A stretch of DNA of 64,000 bases from Modestobacter sp. Leaf380. GTDB lineage: Bacteria; Actinomycetota; Actinomycetes; Mycobacteriales; Geodermatophilaceae. The notes below the pieces were generated by a model. That model worked only from the letters and a program-made list of their open reading frames with translations. It did no database searches and was not told the DNA's origin. The translations under genes and the position numbers were made by a program. The DNA is taken from assembly GCF_001424485.1 (NCBI RefSeq), contig NZ_LMQC01000001.1, positions 253,755 to 317,754 on the forward strand. The letters run 5' to 3'. Of the stretch, positions 15,964 through 24,948 are shown in pieces (positions within the stretch are counted from its first letter, which is position 1; the number at the start of each line of letters is the position of its first letter).

Positions 15964-17748
15964 GTGCGCCGACTGCTGCCCCGACCACCCGAGGTCGCCA
16001 CCCCCCGGGTGATGGCCGCGGTGACCGGCTCCCTGTACTGCGCCGGTGGTGCAACGGTGACCGTCGCGGCGGTGGACCACCTGGACCGCTCCCCCACCGG
16101 CCTGGCCCTGCTCGCGATCGGGCTGGTCGGCCTCGCCACCGGCGTGGGCTGCCTGCGGTGGGGCCGCCTGCTGGGCCGGGGCGTCTACCACCTGCTGGTG
16201 GCCGCCGGCACCGTGTTGATCGCCGCCGCCTCACTGCTGGCACCCGACCCGGCCACGGCCACGGCGCTGGCCGGGCTGATGGTCTTCGTCACCCTGGACT
16301 CCTTCTTCTACTTCGCCGGCGTGGGCGCGGTGCTGCAGCTGCTGGGTGCGCTCACCGCCGGCGCCGGTGTGCTGCTGGTGCGCCCGGACGTCCCGGTGTC
16401 GGTGGCCCTGGCGCTCGTCCTGGTCTGCGTCGCGGTGGCGGTGGTCGTCGGTGACCTGGTGCGCCGGGCCTCCAGCGCCGGCCGGGACCCGTTGACCGGG
16501 CTGGCCAACCGCCGCCGGTTCGACGAGGCGGTCGAGGCCCTACTGCTGGCCACCGCGCGCAGTGGAGACCCGTTGTCGGCCGCGCTGCTGGACATCGACC
16601 ACTTCAAGGCGGTCAACGACGCCCACGGCCACGGTGCCGGTGACGACCTGCTCCGGCTGGTCGCCACCCGGTGGGGCCCGGCGCTGCCGGCCGGCGCGGT
16701 GCTGGCCCGGCACGGCGGGGACGAGTTCTCGCTGCTGCTGCCGGACTCCACCGGCCCCGTCGCCCTGGCCCTCGTGGAGCAGCTCCGTCACGCCTGCCCC
16801 GAGGTGGGCCTGTCCTGCGGGGTGACCCAGCTGCAGCCCGGGGAGACCGCCTCCCAGCTCATGCGCCGGGCCGACCGGGCGCTCTACCAGGCCAAGGCCG
16901 CCGGCCGTGGCCGCAGCGTGCTCGACGACTCCGGCCCCGACCCGCTGGCCGCCGAGCTCGCCACCGCCCTGGCCGGCGACCCGGTCGCGTCCGGTCTGGC
17001 GGTGCACTACCAGGGCATCGTCACCGTGGCCGACGGCGCCGTGGTGGGTGTGGAGGCACTCGTGCGCTGGTCGCACCCGAGACTCGGGGCGGTGTCCCCC
17101 GGCCGGTTCGTGCCGATGGCCGAGGACAGCGGCCTCATCGGCGCACTGGGTGCCCACGTGCTGCGCACCGCCTGCCGGGACCTCGCCGCACTGCACGCCC
17201 GCGCGGGACGGCGGCTGCTGCTCACCGTCAACGTCTCGGGCCACCAGCTGTGCGACCCCGCCTTCCCCGACCTGGTCACGGCCGCCCTGACCGACGCGGG
17301 GTGGCCCGCCGGGTCCACCGTGCTGGAGGTGACCGAGAACCTGCTCGAGGCCGAGTCGCCGGTCGCCGTCGCCACCCTGGAGCGGATGCGCGCCCAGGGC
17401 CTCTCGGTGGCCATCGACGACTTCGGCACCGGCTACTCGTCCCTGGCCCGGCTGGACACCCTGCCGGCGGACTTCCTCAAGCTGGACGACTCGTTCGTCT
17501 CCGCGCTCACCACCTCGACCCGCCGGGCCCGGCTGATGCGCAGCATCATGGCGCTGTCGGACGCCCTGGGGCTCCAGCTGGTCGCCGAGGGCGTGGAGAC
17601 CCAGGAGCAGGCCGACCTGTTGCGCACGCTGGGTTGCCTCTACGCACAGGGCTTCCACTTCCACCGCCCGGCCCCGATCGGCGACGTCGAGGCGCTGCTG
17701 TGCGGTGCGTCGGCTCAGACCTCGACCGGGCCGCCGCTGCGCCAGTAG
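15964..17748 (+). CDS. Membrane GGDEF-EAL cyclic-di-GMP protein
   Basis: A 594-residue protein with about six hydrophobic segments in residues 15-165, then a GGDEF domain whose active site is intact (HGGDEFSLL, about residues 248-256) and an EAL domain that also keeps its motif (GVEALVRW, about 362-369) and the metal and catalytic segments EVTEN, DDFGTGYSSL and VAEGVET. Both synthesis and hydrolysis of c-di-GMP are therefore possible. No RxxD product-inhibition site was obvious just before GGDEF. No sensory domain other than the membrane region. Its last 34 bases overlap the convergent DUF2087 gene. Confidence 0.9.
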   Translation: MRRLLPRPPEVATPRVMAAVTGSLYCAGGATVTVAAVDHLDRSPTGLALLAIGLVGLATGVGCLRWGRLLGRGVYHLLVAAGTVLIAAASLLAPDPATATALAGLMVFVTLDSFFYFAGVGAVLQLLGALTAGAGVLLVRPDVPVSVALALVLVCVAVAVVVGDLVRRASSAGRDPLTGLANRRRFDEAVEALLLATARSGDPLSAALLDIDHFKAVNDAHGHGAGDDLLRLVATRWGPALPAGAVLARHGGDEFSLLLPDSTGPVALALVEQLRHACPEVGLSCGVTQLQPGETASQLMRRADRALYQAKAAGRGRSVLDDSGPDPLAAELATALAGDPVASGLAVHYQGIVTVADGAVVGVEALVRWSHPRLGAVSPGRFVPMAEDSGLIGALGAHVLRTACRDLAALHARAGRRLLLTVNVSGHQLCDPAFPDLVTAALTDAGWPAGSTVLEVTENLLEAESPVAVATLERMRAQGLSVAIDDFGTGYSSLARLDTLPADFLKLDDSFVSALTTSTRRARLMRSIMALSDALGLQLVAEGVETQEQADLLRTLGCLYAQGFHFHRPAPIGDVEALLCGASAQTSTGPPLRQ

Positions 17749-18263
17749 ACACCGGCATCCCGGCTGAGCAGACCCTCGTCGACCAGGTACCGGCGAAGGG
17801 CCGCGGTGTCCGGGTGCCACACGGCCAGCAGCGCGTTGACCTCCCGCTCGGGGTAGCGCAGGCCCGGCTCGAACACCGCGACGAGGTGCTCGAGCACCAC
17901 CCGTCGCTTGGTCCGGTGCGACGGGATCGAGGTCAGCCGGCCGTCCCGCACGAACGCCTGCAGCACGGCGTCCTGGACCGGGTCCGCCGACAGCGGCACC
18001 GGCGGTGGGGCCGACTCCCCCGCGGCCCGGGCCGCCGCCCCGAACACCTCCCGGCGCAGGGTCAGCGCCGCGCCGTCCCGCTCCACCAGGCCGGCCCGGC
18101 CCAACCGCCGGGCGGCCAGCGCGACCTCCGTCTGCGAGAGACCCGTCGCCGTCGCCAGCGCTGCGTGGTCACCCGCGCCCAGGGCGAGTGCGGCGACCAC
18201 CGCCAACCGGGCGTCGTCGGCGAGCAGGCCGACCAGCTTGGCGGCGTCGGGACCCTTCTGCAC
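17715..18263 (-). CDS. DUF2087 domain protein with N-terminal winged helix
   Basis: A 182-residue protein. Residues about 5-75 look like an ArsR/MarR-type winged helix (LATATGLSQTEVALAARRLGRAGL as the recognition region) and the C-terminal 70 residues are DUF2087 (RYPEREVNALLAVWHPDTAALRRYLV then LLSRDAGVYWR in sequence), a family found with DNA-binding domains. A regulator is likely; its target is unknown. GTG 18263 is fixed by TACCGT (18276-18271) seven bases upstream on the minus strand, a leaderless start. It overlaps the c-di-GMP gene tail to tail. Confidence 0.72.
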   Translation of the reverse strand: MQKGPDAAKLVGLLADDARLAVVAALALGAGDHAALATATGLSQTEVALAARRLGRAGLVERDGAALTLRREVFGAAARAAGESAPPPVPLSADPVQDAVLQAFVRDGRLTSIPSHRTKRRVVLEHLVAVFEPGLRYPEREVNALLAVWHPDTAALRRYLVDEGLLSRDAGVYWRSGGPVEV

Positions 18264-18315
18264 GCTGCCGACGGTAGCCGGGCATCGACCCGGGGGCGTC
18301 GGGTAGCGGGCGCTC

Positions 18316-18498
18316 ATGGTGAGTCCCATCGACATCCAGAAGGCCCTGCAGGGGATCGAGTACCCGGCGTCCAAGGACGACCTGGTCGGCCACGCCGAGT
18401 CCCAGGGAGGAGGTGACGAGGTCCTGGAGGCCCTGCGCGGTCTGGACGACCAGCAGTACGACGGCCCGACCGACGTGGAGGCCGCGGTCTTCCACTGA
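18316..18498 (+). CDS. DUF2795 small protein
   Basis: A 60-residue acidic protein (pattern PIDIQKALQGIEYPASKDDL then GDEVLEALRGL) of the DUF2795 family, small helical proteins of unknown function in actinobacteria. It lies divergent from the DUF2087 gene with 52 bases between the two starts, and 86 bases before hisN. Confidence 0.75.
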   Translation: MVSPIDIQKALQGIEYPASKDDLVGHAESQGGGDEVLEALRGLDDQQYDGPTDVEAAVFH

Positions 18499-18572
18499 GC
18501 CCACCGACCGACCGCACCGCCGTGACGACCGAGCCCAGGTCCACGGCGGACCACCCCGACGCACCAGCCCGC

Positions 18573-18578
18573 TACCGT
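18573..18578 (+). promoter_or_regulatory. -10 element TACCGT for leaderless hisN
   Basis: TACCGT is followed by six bases and the ATG at 18585. It excludes the longer in-frame start at 18522. Confidence 0.5.
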
Positions 18579-18584
18579 CGCCCC

Positions 18585-19379
18585 ATGACGGGGACGCGGG
18601 GCTTCACCGAGGACATGCAGCTGGCGCACGTGCTGGCCGACCAGGCCGACGCGATCTCCCTGGACCGCTTCAAGGCCCAGGACCTGGTGGTCGACACCAA
18701 GCCCGACCTGACCCCGGTCACCGACGCCGACCGTGCGGTGGAGCAGCAGCTGCGCAGCTCGCTGGCCCGCACCCGCACCCGGGACGCCGTCCAGGGCGAG
18801 GAGTTCGGCACCACCGGCCACGGTGCTCGCCGGTGGGTGGTCGACCCGATCGACGGCACCAAGAACTTCGTCCGCGGCGTGCCTGTGTGGGCCACGCTCA
18901 TCGCCCTGCTCGACGGCGACGTGCCGGTCGTGGGCATGGTCAGCGCCCCGGCACTGGGCCGCCGCTGGTGGGCCGCCGCCGGGGTGGGGGCCTACACCGG
19001 CCGCCGGCTGGAGTCCGCCACCCGCTGCCACGTCTCGGGCGTGGACACCCTGGCCGACGCCTCGCTGTCCTACTCGAGCCTGTCCGGCTGGGAGGAGCGC
19101 GACCGGCTCGACGGGTTCCTGGACCTGACCCGCTCGGTCTGGCGCACCCGTGCCTACGGGGACTTCTGGAGCTATACGATGCTGGCCGAGGGCGCCGTGG
19201 ACATCGCCTGCGAGCCCGAGGTGTCGCTGTGGGACATCGCCGCCCTCGACGTCATCGTCCGCGAGGCCGGGGGCACGTTCACCGACCTGTCCGGGACTCC
19301 GGGACCGGCCGGGGGCAACGCGGTGGCCACCAACGGCCACCTGCACGCCGACGTGCTGGCAGCGCTCGCCCCCCGCTGA
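18585..19379 (+). CDS. hisN: Histidinol-phosphatase, inositol monophosphatase family
   Basis: A 264-residue magnesium-dependent phosphatase that makes histidinol from histidinol phosphate in actinobacteria. GEEFG carries the metal-binding glutamate, DPIDGTKNFVRG (about residues 86-97) is motif A and LWDIAALDVIVREAGG is motif B. Among IMPase paralogues the short length, KNFVRG and YGDFWSY signatures favour HisN over inositol monophosphatase, from memory of the family. No other his gene is near. Confidence 0.85.
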   Translation: MTGTRGFTEDMQLAHVLADQADAISLDRFKAQDLVVDTKPDLTPVTDADRAVEQQLRSSLARTRTRDAVQGEEFGTTGHGARRWVVDPIDGTKNFVRGVPVWATLIALLDGDVPVVGMVSAPALGRRWWAAAGVGAYTGRRLESATRCHVSGVDTLADASLSYSSLSGWEERDRLDGFLDLTRSVWRTRAYGDFWSYTMLAEGAVDIACEPEVSLWDIAALDVIVREAGGTFTDLSGTPGPAGGNAVATNGHLHADVLAALAPR

Positions 19380-19418
19380 GGGGACGAGCGCCGCCGGGTG
19401 CTCAGAGGGACCGGGTGC

Positions 19419-19610
19419 TCAGAGGGACCGGCCGCCGGTCCCCCGGCCGCCACTGCCCCCGCCGCCCTGCAGACGACGACGCACGTCGTCGATCTTGGCG
19501 CGGTTCTTCGGGTCCTTGGCGAACTGCTGGGCCTTGTCCGTGGCCTGCCGGATCGCCCGCTGCCCCTGGGGGCTCTTGGCGAACTTCATGATCTTGTCGA
19601 CGAGCGCCAT
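19419..19610 (-). CDS. Small basic protein of unknown function
   Basis: A 63-residue protein: a helical, lysine/arginine-rich first 48 residues (KFAKSPQGQRAIRQATDKAQ) and a Gly/Ser-rich tail. ATG 19610 follows GGAGG with about nine bases spacing, which argues it is translated. No family recognised; the amphipathic repeats recall small antitoxin-like actinobacterial proteins, but this is not supported by any motif. Confidence 0.6.
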   Translation of the reverse strand: MALVDKIMKFAKSPQGQRAIRQATDKAQQFAKDPKNRAKIDDVRRRLQGGGGSGGRGTGGRSL

Positions 19611-19663
19611 GTCGCGCGTCCCTCCTCCGTGCTGGGACCACCGGTCGGGTCCGATCGAGGATG

Positions 19664-21037
19664 TCAACGCTGGCACGTCCCCGGGCGTTCCGCCCGGTGA
19701 CCGCGGGGGTCCACGACCGGCCCGGTGGACCGTCGCGGGACGACGTCGAGACCGACCCCGCGGGCGGCGAGCAGGGCCGCCCCGGTGGCCGAGGAGCTGC
19801 GCACGCCGACGTGCCGGACCGGCCGGCCCAGCGCGTCGGCGACCAGCTGCTGCACCGCGGGGGTGCGGGCACCCCCGCCGGTGAGCGCCACCGGGGTGTC
19901 GTCCGCGGGCGGGTCCAGCAGGTCGGCAGCCGCGGCGATCGCCCCGGCCACGCCCTCCAACGCCGCCCGGCCCAGGTCGGCGCGGGTGGTGCCCGGGTGC
20001 AGCCCGGTCCAGGCGCCGCGGTCGGCCGGGCCGGCCACGCCGCCGCGCTCACCGGTCAGCCAGGGCGCGAAGGCGACCCCGCCGGCACCGGGCGGCGAGG
20101 TGTCCAGGGTGGCGAGCAGCTCGGGCCAGTCCATGCCGAGCACCCCCCGCACCCAGTCCCAGGCGAGGCCGCCGTTCTGCAGCGCCGCCATGGCGTACCA
20201 GCCGTCTGCAGCGTCGGCGTAGGTGTGGACGACGGGGTCGGCGACCGGCCGGGGCGTGGACACCGGGCGCAGCAGCTGGACACCGGTGCCCAGGTTGACC
20301 TGGACGGTCGCGCTCCCGGTGGCCAGCCAGGCCAGCGGGGTGTCCGCCCCGCCGACCACGACGGGCACCCCGGCGAGGGCGCCGGGCAGTGCGGCGGTGC
20401 CCACCACCTCGTGCGCGGGGCTGACCCTCGGGCACAGGTCGAGACCCACCCCGGCCGCGGCGACCGCCGGGGCCGACCAGCAGTCCCCCGGCACGTCCCA
20501 GAGCAGGGTGGCCGAGGCGTCGCTGCGGTCGGTGACCACCGGGCCCGGCACGAGGGTCGCCCGCAGCGCGTCCTTGGGCAGCACCGCCGCCGCGGCCCGG
20601 GCCACCAGCCCGGGTCGGTGGTCGACCAGCCAGGCCAGCAGGGGCCCGGTCATCCCGGCCACCAGCGGGTTGGCCAGCGCAGCCCGGTCGTCGGCGGGCA
20701 GCGCCCGCCAGCGGTCCAGCTGCCCCCCGGCGCGCTGGTCGGGCCACAGCAGCGCCGGGGCGAGCGCGGTGCCCGCGTCGTCGACGAGCACCAGGCCGTG
20801 CATCTGCCCGGCCAGCCCCAGCCCGCGGACGGCGTGCCCGGCCAGGAGCGGGACCAGCTCGGCCAACGCACCGTCGAGGGCGCCCCGCCAGACGGCGACG
20901 TCGGTCTCCGCCCAGCCGGGGCGCGGCGCGTCGGAGGAGTACCCGCGCTCGGCCTGCGCCAGCACCGCACCGTCCACACCGAGCGCGACGGCCTTGAGCC
21001 CACTGGTGCCCAGGTCCACCCCGAGCACGACGTCCAC
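19664..21037 (-). CDS. xylB: Xylulokinase-like FGGY carbohydrate kinase
   Basis: A 457-residue FGGY kinase. DLGTSGLKAV near the N-terminus is the phosphate-1 motif, GQMHGLVLVD (about residue 77) is typical of xylulokinase, GADTPLAW and NLGTGVQLL follow, and ALTGGGARTPAVQQLVADAL is the adenosine motif. It should phosphorylate D-xylulose or a close ketose with ATP. GTG 21037 begins nine bases after the XdhC-like stop. It ends a four-gene operon with two aldo/keto reductases; no xylose isomerase or sugar transporter is present. Confidence 0.88.
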   Translation of the reverse strand: MDVVLGVDLGTSGLKAVALGVDGAVLAQAERGYSSDAPRPGWAETDVAVWRGALDGALAELVPLLAGHAVRGLGLAGQMHGLVLVDDAGTALAPALLWPDQRAGGQLDRWRALPADDRAALANPLVAGMTGPLLAWLVDHRPGLVARAAAAVLPKDALRATLVPGPVVTDRSDASATLLWDVPGDCWSAPAVAAAGVGLDLCPRVSPAHEVVGTAALPGALAGVPVVVGGADTPLAWLATGSATVQVNLGTGVQLLRPVSTPRPVADPVVHTYADAADGWYAMAALQNGGLAWDWVRGVLGMDWPELLATLDTSPPGAGGVAFAPWLTGERGGVAGPADRGAWTGLHPGTTRADLGRAALEGVAGAIAAAADLLDPPADDTPVALTGGGARTPAVQQLVADALGRPVRHVGVRSSSATGAALLAARGVGLDVVPRRSTGPVVDPRGHRAERPGTCQR

Positions 21038-21045
21038 GGCGGCGG

Positions 21046-21615
21046 TCAGAAGTCGAAGCCGCCGGGTCGGCCGTTCCGGTCGGCGAGCAGCCCGGCCAGC
21101 GTGGAGACGGCGATCTCCACCGGGGCACGGCTGCCGATGTTCAGCCCGATCGGCCGGTGCACCCGGGCGACCTCGTCGTCCCCGACGCCGAGCGCGGCCA
21201 GCGCTGCGACGTGCGGGCCCTCGTGGTGCGGGTTGCCCATGACGCCGACCCAACGGACCGGGCGGGTCAGCGCGTCCCGCAGCACGACGCCGAGCTCCTC
21301 GCGGTGGTGGTCGCAGACCACGACGTCGGCACCGGCGGCGGCGAGCTCGTCGGGCACCGCGGGCACGGAGTCCACCCGCACCGTGCCGTCGGGCAGACCG
21401 GTGACCTCGCGGCCGGCGTCGGGTTCCACCAGCACCGGCCGGTAGCCGCACTCGGCGGCCAGCCGGAGCAGCGCCGCCGCGACCGGGGACCCGAAGACGG
21501 CCACCAGCACCCGGTCGGGGGCGGGGTCGGCGGGGCTGTGCCCGTGCGCGACCCCGCAGCCGGGGTCCACCTCCTCGGAACGCAGCGGGTCCGAGCCCAT
21601 CGGGACGGTGCTCAC
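21046..21615 (-). CDS. XdhC Rossmann-domain protein
   Basis: A 189-residue protein corresponding to the C-terminal Rossmann domain of XdhC ([62 protein letters not shown] quoted in parts). XdhC proteins help insert the sulfurated molybdenum cofactor into xanthine dehydrogenase-type enzymes, but no such enzyme is in the window and the N-terminal XdhC domain is absent, so the role may differ. GTG 21615 overlaps the reductase stop (GTGA); ATG 21600 is the alternative. Confidence 0.75.
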   Translation of the reverse strand: MSTVPMGSDPLRSEEVDPGCGVAHGHSPADPAPDRVLVAVFGSPVAAALLRLAAECGYRPVLVEPDAGREVTGLPDGTVRVDSVPAVPDELAAAGADVVVCDHHREELGVVLRDALTRPVRWVGVMGNPHHEGPHVAALAALGVGDDEVARVHRPIGLNIGSRAPVEIAVSTLAGLLADRNGRPGGFDF

Positions 21616-22613
21616 CGGGCGGGGCTGTCGCCGTAGGCGTACCCGGCGTTGGCGTAACGGCCGCCCTCGGCGGCGCCCGGCGGCGCGATCTCCTCGAGCC
21701 GGGCCAGGTCGGCGTCGGTGAGCTCGACGGCGTCGGCCCCGGCGTTCTCCTCCAGGTAGGTCCGGCGCTTGGTGCCCGGGATGGGCACGACGTCGGCGCC
21801 CTGGGCGGCGACCCAGGCCAGCGCGAGCTGCCCGGCGGTGACCCCCTTGCCGGCCGCCAGCTCCCGGACGGCGTCGACCAGGAGCAGGTTGGCCGCGAAC
21901 GCCGCACCCTGGAAGCGCGGCATGTCCTTGCGGAAGTCGTCGTCGCCGAAGTCGGCGGGGCTGGTGATCGCCCCGGTGAGGAAGCCCCGGCCCAGCGGGG
22001 AGAAGGGCACGATGCCGATGCCGTGCTCGCGGGCCACCGCGAGCACGCCGCTGCTCTCCAGGTCCCGGGTCCACAGCGACCACTCGCTCTGCAGGGCGGT
22101 GATCGGGTGCACCGACGCCGCCCGGCGGACCGACTCCGCCGAGGCCTCCGACAGCCCCAGGTACCGGACCTTGCCCTGCGCGACGAGCTCGGCCATCGCC
22201 CCCACGGTGTCCTCGATCGGCACCTGCGGGTCGACCCGGTGCTGGTAGTACAGGTCGATCGTGTCCACGCCGAGCCGGCGCAGGCTGGCCTCGCAGCGGG
22301 CGTGCACGTTCTCCGGTCGGCCGTCGGTGCTCATCGCGCCGGCCGCGTCTCGGGAGAGGGAGAACTTGGTGGCCAGCTGGACGTCGTCGCGGCGGGTGCG
22401 CAGACGCTGGGCGAGCAGCTCCTCGTTGTGCCCGTCCCCGTAGACGTCGGAGGTGTCCCAGAAGGTGACCCCGAGCTCCAGTGCCCGGTCCAGCACGGCG
22501 AGGGACTCGTCCCGGTCGGCGGTGCCGTAGGACTGGCTCATCCCCATGCAGCCCAGGCCCTGCGCGGACACGTCCAGGTCGCCGAGCCGGCGCCGGCTGA
22601 TCGGTGTGGTCAT
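21612..22613 (-). CDS. Aldo/keto reductase (AKR13-like)
   Basis: A 333-residue TIM-barrel NADPH-dependent reductase. The catalytic tetrad can be placed as D in WDTSDVYG, Y in the same segment, K in LATKFS and H in [20 protein letters not shown] at the N-terminus is typical of the broad-specificity AKR13 group. The substrate is unknown. It is the second gene of the operon, after another reductase (13-base gap) and overlapping the XdhC-like gene. Confidence 0.88.
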   Translation of the reverse strand: MTTPISRRRLGDLDVSAQGLGCMGMSQSYGTADRDESLAVLDRALELGVTFWDTSDVYGDGHNEELLAQRLRTRRDDVQLATKFSLSRDAAGAMSTDGRPENVHARCEASLRRLGVDTIDLYYQHRVDPQVPIEDTVGAMAELVAQGKVRYLGLSEASAESVRRAASVHPITALQSEWSLWTRDLESSGVLAVAREHGIGIVPFSPLGRGFLTGAITSPADFGDDDFRKDMPRFQGAAFAANLLLVDAVRELAAGKGVTAGQLALAWVAAQGADVVPIPGTKRRTYLEENAGADAVELTDADLARLEEIAPPGAAEGGRYANAGYAYGDSPAR

Positions 22614-22626
22614 GCCCCGATCCTGC

Positions 22627-23409
22627 TCACCGGTCGGCCAGCCCGTCCACCCGGTCGCGCTCGCCGGCGGTCAGCGCGAAGCCCAGCACGTCGGCGTTGG
22701 CCTCGATCCGCTCCGGGGTGACCGACTTGGGGATGACGACGACGCCGTGGTCCAGGTGCCAGCGCAGCACCACCTGCGCGGTCGTGACGCCGTGCGCGCC
22801 GGCGATCTGGACCAGCACCGGGTCGTCCAGGTCGGTGGACGTGAAGGGGCTGTAGCCCTCCAGCACCACCCCGCGCCGCCGGTGGCCCTCGAGCACGTCG
22901 GCGTCGAAGAGCGAGGGCGCCCAGCGCACCTGGTTCACCGCCGGGGTGACCCCGGTGGCGTCGGTGAGCTCGTCGAGCTGGGCCGGCGAGAAATGGCTGA
23001 CGCCGATGTCGCGGGCCAGCCCGGCCTCCCGCGCGGCGACGAACTCCCGCCACAGCGCGACGTCGTCGCCCCCGGTGGACCAGTGCACCAGCCACAGGTC
23101 GACCTGCTCCAGGCCGAGTGCGGCCAGCGACGCCTCCAGCGTCGACCGGGCGGCCGAGGCCCGCTCCGGGGGCAGCTTCGTGGTCACGAAGACCTCCTCG
23201 CGGGGGACGCCGGAGTCGGCCAGCGCCCTGCCCACCTCGGCCTCGTTGCGGTACATCGTGGCGGTGTCCAGGTGCCGGTAGCCCGACGCCAGCGCGACCC
23301 GGACGGCGTCCACGCACTCCTCGCCCGTGATCTGCCAGGTGCCGAACCCCAGCAGCGGCATGGCGCCGCCGCCGGGCAGTGCTGCGGTGGGCTGCTGGAC
23401 CGAGGTCAT
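22627..23409 (-). CDS. Aldo/keto reductase (AKR5, 2,5-diketogluconate reductase-like)
   Basis: A 260-residue reductase of the AKR5 type. The tetrad is D and Y in [12 protein letters not shown] in VTTKLPP and H in [20 protein letters not shown] near the C-terminus is the NADPH-binding signature. Members reduce diketogluconate, methylglyoxal or small aldehydes. ATG 23409 is the first gene of the operon reductase-reductase-XdhC-xylulokinase. It is divergent from cbs, with 123 bases between starts. Confidence 0.88.
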   Translation of the reverse strand: MTSVQQPTAALPGGGAMPLLGFGTWQITGEECVDAVRVALASGYRHLDTATMYRNEAEVGRALADSGVPREEVFVTTKLPPERASAARSTLEASLAALGLEQVDLWLVHWSTGGDDVALWREFVAAREAGLARDIGVSHFSPAQLDELTDATGVTPAVNQVRWAPSLFDADVLEGHRRRGVVLEGYSPFTSTDLDDPVLVQIAGAHGVTTAQVVLRWHLDHGVVVIPKSVTPERIEANADVLGFALTAGERDRVDGLADR

Positions 23410-23532
23410 GACCGTCCCCTGCCCGGGGACGCCGGGGCCGACACCTGTCCCCGACACCTGCTCCCGGCCCGTGGGATCGTCGGTGGTGGACCGGAGACCC
23501 CGGCCGCCCCACCACCGCCTGGAGGACCTCCC

Positions 23533-24948
23533 GTGCAGTACGCCGAGTCCGTCGTCGACCTGATCGGGAACACCCCGCTCGTGCGTCTGACCAAGGTCAC
23601 CGAGCACCTGGGCCCGGACGCCCCGCTGGTGCTGGCCAAGGTCGAGTACGTCAACCCGGGCGGGTCGGTGAAGGACCGGATCGCCGTCCGGATGATCGAC
23701 GCCGCCGAGGCCTCGGGCGCCCTGCAGCCCGGCGGCACCATCGTGGAGCCGACCAGCGGCAACACCGGGGTCGGGCTGGCCATCGTGGCCCAGCAGCGCG
23801 GGTACAAGTGCATCTTCATCTGCCCGGACAAGGTCTCGGCCGACAAGGTCAACACGCTGCGGGCCTACGGCGCGCAGGTCGTGGTCTGCCCGACCGCCGT
23901 GGACCCCTCGGACCCGCGGTCCTACTACTCGGTCTCCGACCGGCTGGCCCGGGAGACCCCCGGCGGCTGGAAGCCCGACCAGTACTCCAACCCGGCGAAC
24001 CCGCAGAGCCACTACGAGACCACCGGCCCGGAGATCTGGTCCCAGACCGACGGCCGGGTCACCCACTTCGTCACCGGTGCCGGCACCGGCGGCACCATCT
24101 CCGGCGTCGGCCGGTACCTCAAGGAGGCCTCCGGCGGGGCCGTGAAGGTCATCGGCGCCGACCCCGAGGGCTCGGTCTACTCCGGTGGCACCGGCCGGCC
24201 CTACCTGGTCGAGGGGGTCGGCGAGGACTTCTGGCCCACCACCTACGACCAGACCGTGGCCGACGAGATCGTCGCCGTCTCCGACGGCGACTCCTTCGCG
24301 ATGACCCGCCGGCTGGCCCGCGAGGAGGGCCTGCTCGTGGGCGGCTCCTGCGGCATGGCCGTGGTCGCGGCACTGCGGGTGGCCGAGCGGCTGACCAAGG
24401 ACGACGTGCTGGTGGTGCTGCTGCCCGACGGCGGCCGCGGCTACCTGAAGAAGATCTTCGACGACGAGTGGATGGCCGACTACGGCTTCGTCGAGGCCGC
24501 CGACGGCGAGACCGTCGGCGAGCTGTTGCGCGCCAAGTCCGGCGACGGCGACGCGCTGCCCGCCCTGGTGCACACCCACCCCACCGAGACCGTCCGCGAG
24601 GCCATCGACATCCTGCGCGAGTACGGCGTCTCCCAGATGCCGGTCGTGCGGGCCGAGCCGCCGGTCACCGCCGGCGAGGTGGTCGGGTCCGTGGAGGAGA
24701 AGGCGCTGCTGGACGCGCTGTTCTCCGGTGCGGCCGCCCTGTCGGACACCCTGGAGAAGCACATGAGCGCACCGCTGCCGATCATCGGCTCGGGCGAGCC
24801 GGTGTCGGCCGCGGTCGCCGCGCTCGGCGGCGCCGACGCGCTGCTGGTGCACGAGGACGGCAAGCCCGCCGGCGTCGTCACCCGGCAGGACGTGCTCGGT
24901 CACCTCGCCGGCATCCCGGCCGCCGTGGCTCCTACGGTGACGGCATGA
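23533..24948 (+). CDS. cbs: Cystathionine beta-synthase
   Basis: A 471-residue PLP enzyme that condenses serine (or O-acetylserine) with homocysteine. The Schiff-base lysine is K47 in NPGGSVKDR; EPTSGNTGVGLA and GTGTGGTISGVGRYLKE bind phosphate. Residues about 335-465 hold two CBS domains with a poor linker, the regulatory module. The GTG at 23533 follows GGAGG (23521-23525) at seven bases. The gene overlaps metB by four bases (ATGA), giving a reverse-transsulfuration pair as in mycobacteria. Confidence 0.94.
   Translation: MQYAESVVDLIGNTPLVRLTKVTEHLGPDAPLVLAKVEYVNPGGSVKDRIAVRMIDAAEASGALQPGGTIVEPTSGNTGVGLAIVAQQRGYKCIFICPDKVSADKVNTLRAYGAQVVVCPTAVDPSDPRSYYSVSDRLARETPGGWKPDQYSNPANPQSHYETTGPEIWSQTDGRVTHFVTGAGTGGTISGVGRYLKEASGGAVKVIGADPEGSVYSGGTGRPYLVEGVGEDFWPTTYDQTVADEIVAVSDGDSFAMTRRLAREEGLLVGGSCGMAVVAALRVAERLTKDDVLVVLLPDGGRGYLKKIFDDEWMADYGFVEAADGETVGELLRAKSGDGDALPALVHTHPTETVREAIDILREYGVSQMPVVRAEPPVTAGEVVGSVEEKALLDALFSGAAALSDTLEKHMSAPLPIIGSGEPVSAAVAALGGADALLVHEDGKPAGVVTRQDVLGHLAGIPAAVAPTVTA

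Noticed and set aside
21612-23409. Single duplicated reductase gene
   Set aside because: The two reductases belong to different AKR subgroups (AKR13-like and AKR5) with different lengths and motifs, so they are not a recent tandem duplication.
22546-23532. Upstream extension of the cbs frame
   Set aside because: It is the complement of the two aldo/keto reductase genes and has no homology; cbs starts at 23533 after GGAGG.
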